DNA of 23,068 nt from CANJIV01 sp046330225 (lineage in GTDB: Bacteria > Actinomycetota > Thermoleophilia > Solirubrobacterales > Solirubrobacteraceae). Positions 8,255-15,400 of the stretch are shown here, piece by piece. Every line of letters begins with the position of its first letter. The stretch's first letter is position 1. A model generated the notes under the pieces. It did no database searches and was not told the origin of the DNA. It saw only the letters and a program-made list of their open reading frames with translations. A program made the position numbers and the translations under genes. Location: positions 1-23,068 of the forward strand of contig JAXLTD010000017.1 of the NCBI GenBank assembly GCA_046330225.1, read 5' to 3'.

Positions 8255-9631
8255 CTACTTGTAGTAGCCCTGCTTGGTCAGGTAGTCCTTGACCTGCGCC
8301 GCCGCCGTGTCGAGCGCGGCCCCGCCGCCGGACCCCTTCTGCAGCGCCTTGTTGAGCTGCACGCCGATCAGCTGCTCGATCTTGCTCCAGTCCGGCGTCC
8401 GCGGACGCGCCTCGGCGCCCACCTGCAGCTGCTGGAGGAGCGTCGGGAGCAGCCGGTCGTTCTTCTGGGCCTGCGGATCCTTGAAGGCCGAGGTCCGGAT
8501 CGGCGCCGAGCCCGCCCGCGCGAGGTCGAGCTGGGACTGCTTGAGCAGCCACCACTTCGCGAACACGAACGCGTTGTCCTTGTTCGGGGCCGACGTCGAG
8601 ACGCCGGAGATGAAGATGCCGATCTGGGCGGCGGACTTCACCTGCTTCGGGACGATCGCGAAGTCGAGCTTCCCGACCTCCTTCGACTGCTCGGGATCGT
8701 CGCTCTTGATGGCGTTGCCGCTGTACTGGATGATCGAAGCGGCCTCGCCGCCGAGGATCGCGGCGCCCTCCTGATCTGAGTCGAACTCGACCACGCCGGG
8801 GGGCGCGAGCGACTTCAGCGTGCCGACGAAGAAGTCGGCGGCCTGCTTGCCCTCCGGGCTGTTGAACGTCGGGTTCCAGTCGTTGTCGAAGAACTGGCCG
8901 CCGAACGACAGGAACACCGGGTACCAGGAGGTCACGATCGGGTTCCCGGCCACGCCGCGGAAGACGTAGCCGTAGCGGTTCGGGCCCGAGGCCTTGAACT
9001 GCTTGCCGGTCGCGACGAGCTCGTCCCAGGTCTTCGGCGGCCCGTTCTTGAACGCCGTCGTGTTGTAGGTCATCGACTGGAGGTCGCCGACGAACGGGAA
9101 GGCGATGAGCTGCGGCTCCTTGTCCTGGAAGCCGGGAACGCGCGGCCCCTCCTTCGGCGGCCAGTAGCTCAGCCCCGCGAACTGCGGGACGACGTCGGAG
9201 TCCAGCGTGACGCCCTGGGCGCCCAGGTCCTCGAGGATCCCGGCGGAGGCGTACTGCGGGATCCACGGGTCGTCCATGATGTAGACGTCGTACTGGCCGG
9301 CCTTGCTCTGGCCGTCGTTGAACGCCTTCTCGAAGAAGGTGTCGTAGTCGTCGACGAGGTACTTGACCTTGATCCCGGTCTCCTTCTCGAAGATGGGGAT
9401 CACCTTCTCCTTGAACGGAGCCAGGCCGCCGTCGTCGAAGGCGCCGATGATGACTTCGCCGGTGCCCTTGAGCTCGCCGGTGCTCGTCGCCGCGGTCGTG
9501 CTCTTCGAATCGCTGCTGCCGCAGGCCGCGAGCAGCGGTCCGGCGGCGAACAGGCCGGCGCTGCCGAGGCCGGCCTTCACCAGCTTGCGGCGGGTGAACG
9601 GCCCGATCGGGTCGTCGAACTGGTCAGTCAT
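8255..9631 (-). CDS. ABC transporter solute-binding lipoprotein (Tat-type, family 1)
   Basis: A 458-residue extracellular binding protein. The N-terminus shows a twin-arginine segment (TRRKLVKAG, Arg14-Arg15), a hydrophobic stretch, and a lipobox LAAC with lipidation at Cys37, followed by a Ser/Thr-rich linker. This indicates export and anchoring to the outer face of the membrane. The mature part has the layout of family-1 sugar-binding proteins, for example MDDPWIPQYASAGILEDLG. It is the one operon gene with a clear separate ribosome-binding site, a GAGGAGG-type sequence at 9643-9652. That fits the need for more binding protein than permease. The ligand is inferred to be an inositol or derivative from gene context only. 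Confidence 0.92.
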   Translation of the reverse strand: MTDQFDDPIGPFTRRKLVKAGLGSAGLFAAGPLLAACGSSDSKSTTAATSTGELKGTGEVIIGAFDDGGLAPFKEKVIPIFEKETGIKVKYLVDDYDTFFEKAFNDGQSKAGQYDVYIMDDPWIPQYASAGILEDLGAQGVTLDSDVVPQFAGLSYWPPKEGPRVPGFQDKEPQLIAFPFVGDLQSMTYNTTAFKNGPPKTWDELVATGKQFKASGPNRYGYVFRGVAGNPIVTSWYPVFLSFGGQFFDNDWNPTFNSPEGKQAADFFVGTLKSLAPPGVVEFDSDQEGAAILGGEAASIIQYSGNAIKSDDPEQSKEVGKLDFAIVPKQVKSAAQIGIFISGVSTSAPNKDNAFVFAKWWLLKQSQLDLARAGSAPIRTSAFKDPQAQKNDRLLPTLLQQLQVGAEARPRTPDWSKIEQLIGVQLNKALQKGSGGGAALDTAAAQVKDYLTKQGYYK

Positions 9632-9642
9632 GGTGCGGGGTA

Positions 9643-9652
9643 CCCCCTCCTC
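9643..9652 (-). promoter_or_regulatory. Strong Shine-Dalgarno for the solute-binding protein gene
   Basis: On the minus strand GAGGAGGGGG lies 11 nt before the ATG at 9631, with the AGGAGG core 14 nt away. This is the only strong Shine-Dalgarno sequence I noticed inside the operon; the other junctions mostly rely on 4-nt overlaps. The 42-nt gap (9632-9673) contains no TANNNT box near the start, so translation boosting rather than an internal promoter is suggested. Confidence 0.5.
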
Positions 9653-9673
9653 GGTGATGATTCCGGGCCATGC

Positions 9674-10789
9674 TCAGACGGCTCCGGCCTGTCGCTCGTG
9701 CACGGTGCGGCTGCGCTGGACGGCGGTCGTGCCGTCGGGCGCGAAGAAGCAGACGGCCGCCGGGTCGGCCCGCAGGCCGATCGGCGCGCCGATCGCGGCC
9801 TGGAACCCCCGCGCGGCCCGGACGCGGATGCGGACCTCCCCGACGAGTGCGTCGACGATCGTCTCGTTCCCCATGGGCTCGACGACGTAGACCTCGCCGG
9901 GGAGCGCGCCCTCGGCGCCCGCCTGAACGATCTCGAGATCTTCGGGGCGGACCCCCATGTGGTCGGCGCCCGCCGCGGCGCACGCGGCCGTGCGGTCCGG
10001 GTCGAGCGGGAGCGCCCAGCCGGCGCCGGCGAACGCGCCGCGGTCGGGGTCGGCGGCCCCCGGGATCACGTTCATCGGCGGGCTGCCGACGAACTCCGCC
10101 ACGAACCGGGTGGCCGGCCGCTCGTAGATCTCGGCGGGCGGCGCAAGCTGCTGCAGCTCGCCGTGGCGCATGACCGCGACGAGGTCGGCCATGGTCATTG
10201 CCTCGGCCTGGTCGTGGGTCACGTAGAGCGTCGTGGTCGCGAGCTCGCGCTGGAGGCGCTTGATCTCGCCGCGGGTGCTCAGCCGCAGCTGGGCATCGAG
10301 GTTCGAGAGCGGCTCGTCCATGAGGAAGCAGGCCGGCTCGCGCACGATCGCCCGGGCGAGCGCGATGCGCTGGCGCTGGCCGCCCGAGAGCTGCTTGGGC
10401 CGGCGGTCCAGGAGGTGGGTCACGTCGAGCGACTCGGCCGCCGCCCGCACCCGCGCGGCCCGCTGGTCCGACGGCACGCCGCGCACGCGCAGCGGGTAGG
10501 CGATGTTCTGCTCGACGGTCATGTGCGGGTAGAGCGCGTAGCTTTGGAAGACCATCGCCACGTCCCGGTCGCGGGGCTCGCGATGCGTGACGTCCTCCTC
10601 CCCGAGGAGCACCCGGCCCGCCGTCGGCAGCTCGAGCCCGGCCGCGATGCGCAGCGCGGTGGTCTTCCCGCACCCCGACGGCCCGAGGAGCACGAGGAAC
10701 GCGCCGTCGGGCACCGTCATGTCGAGGCCGCCCAGCGCGACGACGTCGCCGAAGCGCATCTCGATCCCCTCGAAGGCGACGCTGCTCAT
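9674..10789 (-). CDS. ABC transporter ATP-binding protein, MalK/UgpC type
   Basis: A 371-residue ATPase. Walker A is GPSGCGKTT (36-44), the Q-loop is FQSYALYPHMTV (81-92), the ABC signature is LSGGQRQR (134-141), Walker B is FLMDEP (155-160), and the switch histidine is His192 in THDQAEAM. The C-terminal ~135 residues form a TOBE/MOP-like domain containing MGVRPEDLEIV, as in CUT1 MalK/UgpC/MsmK proteins. ATG 10789 overlaps the previous stop (ATGA). It energises the two permeases downstream. Many actinobacteria use one shared MsmK, so having a dedicated ATPase inside the operon is worth noting. Confidence 0.94.
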   Translation of the reverse strand: MSSVAFEGIEMRFGDVVALGGLDMTVPDGAFLVLLGPSGCGKTTALRIAAGLELPTAGRVLLGEEDVTHREPRDRDVAMVFQSYALYPHMTVEQNIAYPLRVRGVPSDQRAARVRAAAESLDVTHLLDRRPKQLSGGQRQRIALARAIVREPACFLMDEPLSNLDAQLRLSTRGEIKRLQRELATTTLYVTHDQAEAMTMADLVAVMRHGELQQLAPPAEIYERPATRFVAEFVGSPPMNVIPGAADPDRGAFAGAGWALPLDPDRTAACAAAGADHMGVRPEDLEIVQAGAEGALPGEVYVVEPMGNETIVDALVGEVRIRVRAARGFQAAIGAPIGLRADPAAVCFFAPDGTTAVQRSRTVHERQAGAV

Positions 10790-11739
10790 GCCGGCGCCCC
10801 GATGGCGGCCCGCAGCGCTGCCGCGGACTCGACGATGCTCGGCTCGGGGGCGAGGAACGGATCCTCCCACTCGATCGAGATCACGCCGTCGTAGCCGGCG
10901 GCCTGCAGCCGCGCGACGAACTCGGCCCACCACGCCGCGTCCTGCCCGTGCCCCACCGTGGCGAAGTTCCACGGCATCTCGTCCGCGACGCCGGGCCAGC
11001 GGCAGTCCAAGAGCCCGTCGAGGCCGCGGTTGCGCGGAATCTGGACCGTGTCCTTCCCGTGCGCGAAGCCGATGGCGCGCCCCAGCCGGTCGACGACGGC
11101 CAGCGGATCGATGCCCTGCCAGAAGAAGTGACTGGGATCGAGGTTTACGGCGAGGTTCGCGCCGGCGTCGGCGATCCGCTCGAAGGTCGTCACGTTGTAG
11201 ACGCAGGTGCCGGGGTGCAGCTCGAAGCAGATCCGCACCTCGGGGGCGGCGGCGGCCGCCTCGGCGGCGAATGCCTCCCAGTACGGGCGCACGCGCTCGC
11301 TCCACTGCCACTCGAGGATGCCCTCGAGGTCCGGCAGCCAGCCGCCTCCGACGAAGTGCGGCGCCGTGCGGTCGTCCGGCCCCGCGCCTGGGCAGCCGGA
11401 CATCGCGACGACGACCTCGACGCCCAGGAGCGGCGCGAGCTGCACCGCCCCGCGCAGGGCGCGGTCGTGCGCGGCGGCGACCGCCGGGTCGGGGTGCAGC
11501 GGGTTGCCCGAGGCGTTGAGCGCGCAGAGCGCGAGCCCGCGCCCGTGCAGCGCGCTGAGCAGCTCGTCGCGCGCCCCGGCGTCGGCGAGGAGGCGGTCGA
11601 GGTCGAGATGGGGCGCGGGCGAGTAGCCGCCGACCCCGAGCTCGACGTCACGAACCTCCGGCGCCGCGCCGGCCAGCCAGTCCAGGGCGTCGGCGAGCGG
11701 CCGCTCGGCCAGGCCGTCGAGGAAGACGCCGACCCTCAC
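10786..11739 (-). CDS. Sugar phosphate isomerase/epimerase-like TIM-barrel protein
   Basis: A 317-residue AP-endonuclease-2/xylose-isomerase-like TIM barrel. Four metal-binding residues stand out: Glu173 (CFELHPG), Asp201 (VNLDPSHFFWQG), His227 (GFAHGKDT) and Glu290 (ISIEWEDP). This is the standard arrangement for metal-dependent ketose isomerases and epimerases. It is clearly distinct from the IolE-like protein of the same operon. It sits between the first Gfo/Idh/MocA gene and the transporter, with GTGA and ATGA overlaps. It could act as an IolI-like inosose isomerase, or on a keto-glycoside made by the neighbouring oxidoreductase; both are inference. The start is GTG 11739. Confidence 0.85.
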   Translation of the reverse strand: MRVGVFLDGLAERPLADALDWLAGAAPEVRDVELGVGGYSPAPHLDLDRLLADAGARDELLSALHGRGLALCALNASGNPLHPDPAVAAAHDRALRGAVQLAPLLGVEVVVAMSGCPGAGPDDRTAPHFVGGGWLPDLEGILEWQWSERVRPYWEAFAAEAAAAAPEVRICFELHPGTCVYNVTTFERIADAGANLAVNLDPSHFFWQGIDPLAVVDRLGRAIGFAHGKDTVQIPRNRGLDGLLDCRWPGVADEMPWNFATVGHGQDAAWWAEFVARLQAAGYDGVISIEWEDPFLAPEPSIVESAAALRAAIGAPA

Positions 11740-12911
11740 GCCGGGCCTCCGGCCTGGGCGGCGGCGGGCAGCGCCGACGGCGCGGGCACTGGGCGGCCCG
11801 TGGCCGCGGACTCGATCACGCTGCGCGCCAGCGCGAGATCGTGCACACCGTCGACGAGCGGCGTTCGCGGCGGGCGCCCGGTCGTGGCCGCCGCGTGGAA
11901 CTCCAGCAGCTCGCGCCGGAACGCCTCGTCGAAGCTGACGATCCGCTCGGCCCGGTAGGCGTCGGCGCTCCCCGGCTCGCCGCGCTCGGTCACGATCCGC
12001 GTGGCCGCGTTGCGGAGGAACGGGGAGGGGAAATCCAGCGTCGCGCGGGCCGCGGGCGACACGAAGGCCAGCTCCTGCTGATAGCGCCCGAGCTCCGGGA
12101 GCTCGGCCCACATGAGCACGCACTCGGTGGCGCCGAAGCGCAGCACCGCCGTGATGCCCCTCGCACCGTCGGCGACGGCGGCGAAGGCCAGCTCGTCGGG
12201 CTCTCCGAGCAGCCCGCGCAGCGCGTTGAACTCGTGGACGAGGCAGTCGAGCAGGATCTCGCGATAGCCCCGGCGCAGTGTCGGGTCGTCGGCGTGGGCG
12301 CCGATGGCCGCGCGGACGCGGCGGTCGTCCTCCTCCAGCAGGGCGGCCAGGCGGTCGGGATCGACGCCGGTGGCCGCCTGGCGCGGGTACACGCCGACGT
12401 AGGGATCCATCGGCGCCTCGAGCGTCGTGACCCGGACCAGGCGCAGGTCCTCCAGGGCCGCGACCTCCGGAACGAAGGCTTCGTAGGCCGCGTCGTAGCG
12501 CTTCATGTACGCCGCCATGTGACACACGCCGGCGGCCTCCGCCGCCGCAACCGCCTCGAGGCCCTCGGCCACCCCGAGCGCCACGGGCTTCTCGACCAGC
12601 GCATGGCGGCCAGCGGCGGCGGCCGCGGCCGCGATCGGCGCGTGGCTGCCGGCGGTGAGCACGAGGACGGCATCGAGGTCGTCGGCGATGGCGTCGGACC
12701 AGTCGGCGTGGCGGCGGGCGTCCGGGAAGAAGCGGTCGCCGGCGAAGCGCAGCGCATCGGGCGACACGTCGCAGAGCGCGACGACCTCGAACTCCTCGTG
12801 GAGCTCACGCAGGTAGGGCAGGTGCATGACCTGCGCGATGAGGCCGCAGCCGATGACCCCGACCCGCAGGCGGGCCCGATGGCGCGGCTCGACCGGTCGC
12901 CCCTCCGTCAC
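11736..12911 (-). CDS. Gfo/Idh/MocA family oxidoreductase, first gene of the inositol operon
   Basis: A 391-residue NAD(P)-dependent oxidoreductase, longer than the IolG-like paralogue (315). The Rossmann motif is VGVIGCGLIA (17-26), the EKP motif is VEKP (106-109, Lys108), and the D-x3-H pair is LDCLVHEFN (Asp222, His226). The extra length lies mainly in an insert around residues 165-215, including DPYVGVYPRQAATGVDP, so the substrate pocket probably differs. The start is GTG 12911, chosen because a -35/-10 pair ends 7 nt before it. It heads the operon and overlaps the TIM-barrel gene. It may oxidise another inositol stereoisomer or a derivative. Confidence 0.88.
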   Translation of the reverse strand: MTEGRPVEPRHRARLRVGVIGCGLIAQVMHLPYLRELHEEFEVVALCDVSPDALRFAGDRFFPDARRHADWSDAIADDLDAVLVLTAGSHAPIAAAAAAAGRHALVEKPVALGVAEGLEAVAAAEAAGVCHMAAYMKRYDAAYEAFVPEVAALEDLRLVRVTTLEAPMDPYVGVYPRQAATGVDPDRLAALLEEDDRRVRAAIGAHADDPTLRRGYREILLDCLVHEFNALRGLLGEPDELAFAAVADGARGITAVLRFGATECVLMWAELPELGRYQQELAFVSPAARATLDFPSPFLRNAATRIVTERGEPGSADAYRAERIVSFDEAFRRELLEFHAAATTGRPPRTPLVDGVHDLALARSVIESAATGRPVPAPSALPAAAQAGGPA

Positions 12912-12918
12912 GGGCGCG

Positions 12919-12947
12919 ACGCTACCACCGGCTTTACCTCGTGTCCA
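12919..12947 (-). promoter_or_regulatory. Promoter of the inositol operon
   Basis: On the minus strand TGGACA (12942-12947; 5 of 6 match to TTGACA) is followed by a 17-bp spacer and TAGCGT (12919-12924). The GTG start at 12911 follows after 7 nt. Spacing is ideal for a housekeeping sigma factor, and transcription should begin at or next to the start codon, giving a leaderless mRNA. Confidence 0.6.
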
Positions 12948-12961
12948 GATAGCTGTACGGT
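12933..12961 (+). promoter_or_regulatory. Promoter of the IclR-family regulator gene
   Basis: TTTACC (12933-12938; 4 of 6 match to TTGACA), a 17-bp spacer and TACGGT (12956-12961) lie 10 nt before the GTG start at 12972. It overlaps the opposed iol promoter over about 15 bp, so a bound regulator could affect both directions. Confidence 0.45.
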
Positions 12962-12972
12962 TGCCCGGATAG
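12945..12972. promoter_or_regulatory. Direct repeat CCRGATAG, candidate IclR operator
   Basis: CCAGATAG (12945-12952) and CCGGATAG (12965-12972) repeat with a 20-bp period, about two helical turns. The first copy overlaps the iol -35 and the second reaches the regulator's start codon. Such placement would allow repression of the iol promoter and autoregulation. A weak palindrome is also centred near 12952. Only the position and repetition are seen; binding is inferred. Confidence 0.35.
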
Positions 12973-13748
12973 TGGGACGGACGGAGCGAACACCCGGGCC
13001 GGGCGTGCTGGCGAAGGCCTCGGCCATCCTCGACTGCCTCGAACAGGAGCCCGAGCTCACCGCGGGCCAGCTGGCGGCGCGGACCGGCGAGCCGCGCAGC
13101 ACGACCTACCGCCTGCTCGACTCCCTCCGGGACCTCGGCTTCGTCGAGCCCGGCGCCAGCCCCGGGACCGTCCGGCTGGGCCTGAAGCTCTTCCGCCTCG
13201 GCGGAGCCGTGATGACGCGGTTCGACACCCGCCAGGCAGCGCTGCCCGTCATGGAACGCCTGCAGGAGGCCACCGGCGAGACGATCTTCCTCGCGGTCCG
13301 CCGCGGGATGGAATGCGTGTGCATCGAGCGGCTGGAGGGAGAGCGCGTCCAGTCGCTGGCCTTGCGGCTCGGCGGCTCGCTGCCCCTGCACGCCGGAGCG
13401 GTGTCGCGCGCGCTCGTGGCCTTCGAGCCCGAGACGGTCTGGCGCGAGCTGCTCGACACCGGCCCGCTGGAGCGGTTCACGGAGCACACGATCGTGCGGC
13501 GCGCCGACGTGGTGGCCGGCCTGCGCGAGGTCCGCGCGCGCGGCTACGCGATCAGCGACGAGGACGTCACGCTCGGCATCGCTGCGATCGGCGCGCCGAT
13601 CTTCAACCACCAGGGCGAGGTGTGCGCCGCCCTCTCCATCAGCGGGGTCAAGCCCGCGACGATGGGGCCCGAGCACGACCGGCTCTGCCGCCTGGCCGTC
13701 GCCGGCGGACGCGAGATCTCCGCGGCGCTCGGCGCGCCCGGCGCGTGA
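12972..13748 (+). CDS. IclR-family transcriptional regulator, probable iol operon regulator
   Basis: A 258-residue protein of standard IclR length. A winged helix-turn-helix occupies about residues 11-65 (ASAILDCLEQEPELTAGQLA, then RTGEPRSTTYRLLDSLRDLG). The ligand-binding domain covers about 80-250, with the family signature GYAISDEDVTLGIAAIGAPI (191-210) and ISGVKPAT near the end. The start is GTG 12972, giving the usual short N-terminal tail; an in-frame GTG at 13005 would cut into the domain. It is transcribed divergently from the inositol operon across 60 bp, which makes it the prime candidate to sense the cyclitol or an intermediate. Characterised iol regulators are DeoR- or GntR-type, so an IclR regulator would be a different solution. 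Confidence 0.9.
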   Translation: MGRTERTPGPGVLAKASAILDCLEQEPELTAGQLAARTGEPRSTTYRLLDSLRDLGFVEPGASPGTVRLGLKLFRLGGAVMTRFDTRQAALPVMERLQEATGETIFLAVRRGMECVCIERLEGERVQSLALRLGGSLPLHAGAVSRALVAFEPETVWRELLDTGPLERFTEHTIVRRADVVAGLREVRARGYAISDEDVTLGIAAIGAPIFNHQGEVCAALSISGVKPATMGPEHDRLCRLAVAGGREISAALGAPGA

Positions 13749-13756
13749 GATCCCCC

Positions 13757-13762
13757 TAGGGT
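13757..13762 (+). promoter_or_regulatory. Candidate -10 box (TAGGGT) for the MFS exporter gene
   Basis: TAGGGT lies 9 nt before the ATG at 13772, in the 23-nt gap after the IclR stop. It fits the TANNNT pattern of the other first genes. No clear -35 is visible, so read-through from the IclR gene is also possible. Confidence 0.35.
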
Positions 13763-13771
13763 TCGCCGCGC

Positions 13772-15369
13772 ATGGAGGCTGCCCCCCGCCCCGCCGACCG
13801 GCGCCGATGGTTCGGACTGGCGGCGCTCAGCCTCGGCATCTCGATGGTCATCGTCGACGCGACGGTCGTCAACGTCGCGGTCCCGACGATCATCCGCGAC
13901 CTCCACATCTCGAGCGCGACCGCCGAGTGGATCAACGCGATCTACGCCCTCGTGTTCGCGGCCCTCCTGATCTCCGTCGGCCGCGCCGGGGATCTGTACG
14001 GGCGCCGGCGGCTGTTCCTGGTCGGCGTCGTCGTCTTCCTCGCGGCCAGCGTGCTCGCCGCGGCGGCGTCGACCGGCGCCCACCTCATCGCGGCCCGCGT
14101 CCTGCAGGGCGTCGGCGCCGCGGCCATCCTGCCGTCGAGCCTCTCGACCGTGAACGCCACCTTCCGGGGCCGCGAACGGGCCATCGCGTTCGGCGTCTGG
14201 GGATCGGTCATCGGCGGGATGGCCGCGGTCGGGCCGCTCATCGGCGGCTGGCTCACCACCGACGCGAGCTGGCGCTGGGCCTTCCTCATCAACCTGCCGG
14301 TGGGGATCGTCGTGGTCGCGGGAACGCTCTGGGCCGTGCGCGAGACGCGCGACCCGGAGGCGAAGCGGGGCCACGACATCGTCGGCGTCCTGACGACCGC
14401 CGTCGGATTCGGCCTGCTCGTATTCGGCCTGATCGAAGGCCGCATCTACGGCTGGTGGGCACCGGAGGAGACGTTCGCCGTCCTGGGCTGGGAGTGGCCG
14501 CTGTCCGGCATCTCCCCCGTCCCGGTCGCGTTCGCGATCGCGATCGGCTGCCTCGTGACGCTGGTCATCGTCGAGCGCCGCCGCGCGGCGGCCGGGCGGG
14601 CGGTCGTGCTCGACTTGTCGCTGTTCCGGATCCGGTCCTTCCGCACGGGGAACACGGCCGCCCTGATCGTGTCCCTCGGCGAGTTCGGGCTCCTGTTCGT
14701 CCTGCCCCTCTTCCTGCAATCGGTGCTCGGCTACAGCGCGAAGGGCACTGGCGTCCTGCTCCTGGCGCTGGCCGGCGGCGCGTTCTGTGCCGGCGGCATC
14801 GCGGCGCCCGCGTCGCAGCGGTTCGGCGCCCGCCGCGTCGTCGCACTCGGCATGGCGCTGGAGACCGTGGGGATCGCGGGCATCGGGCTGTTCCTGTCGA
14901 CCGACGTGTCCGGCTGGCAGCTCGCGCCGGTGCTGTTCGTCTACGGCCTGGGTGTCGGGCTCGCGACGGCCCAGCTCACGAACGTGATCCTCGCCGACGT
15001 CCGCCGGCGCTCTCCGGGCAGGCGTCGGGCACCCAGAGCACCGCCCGCCAGGTGGGGTCGGCGCTCGGCATCGCGATCCTCGGCACCGTGCTGATCACTG
15101 GGCTGGAGTCGGGGACGCGCGAGCGGCTCGCCGGCGTTCCGGGCCTGCCGGCCGCCGAGCAGGCGCGCTTGGCGGATGCGGTCCAGCAGACCGCCGGCGC
15201 CGTCGTGGTGGGGCTGCGGAACCAGCCGAAGCTCGCGCCCGCCGTCGCCGCGATCGACGACGCCTTCGTCAGCTCGGCCAAGACCACCGCGTTCGTCGCC
15301 GCGATCTTCGTGTTCTTCGGGTTCCTCCTCAGCCTGCGCCTGCCCGCAGGCCGTTCGCCGCCGTCGTGA
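13772..15369 (+). CDS. MFS transporter, DHA2 (EmrB/QacA) type, interrupted by a single-base frameshift
   Basis: A 14-helix drug:proton antiporter-like protein, about 532 residues after correction. Helix 1 contains LGISMVIVDATVVNVAVPTI, a DHA2 hallmark with an acidic residue in the membrane. Motif A is GRAGDLYGRRRLF, and motif C-like GGMAAVGPLIGGWL is present. The first frame runs to about 15001, ending NVILADV. The continuation PPALSGQASGTQSTARQVG and ALGIAILGTVL reads from 15001 in another frame to the stop at 15367-15369. One base is missing near 15000-15002, where a run of three C would restore PP after DV. Without correction the protein would lose its last helices. The exported substrate is unknown; adjacency to the IclR gene does not show a link with inositol. 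Confidence 0.88.
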
Positions 15370-15400
15370 GCCGCAGCGCCGCGGTCAGCGGCGCAGCCGC
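15370..15400. terminator. Hairpin between convergent genes, possible bidirectional terminator
   Basis: GCCGCAGCGCCGC (15370-15382) and GCGGCGCAGCCGC (15388-15400) pair around a 5-nt loop with 11 of 13 matches, including 7 perfect pairs next to the loop. It fills the 15-bp gap between the MFS and metzincin stops. No T-run follows, as is common in GC-rich actinobacteria. Confidence 0.4.

Noticed and set aside
9637..9646. GGGGTACCCC palindrome as an operator
   Set aside because: Only 10 bp with no spacer, in GC-rich DNA, between a Shine-Dalgarno and a start codon, with no second copy found. Too weak to list as a site.
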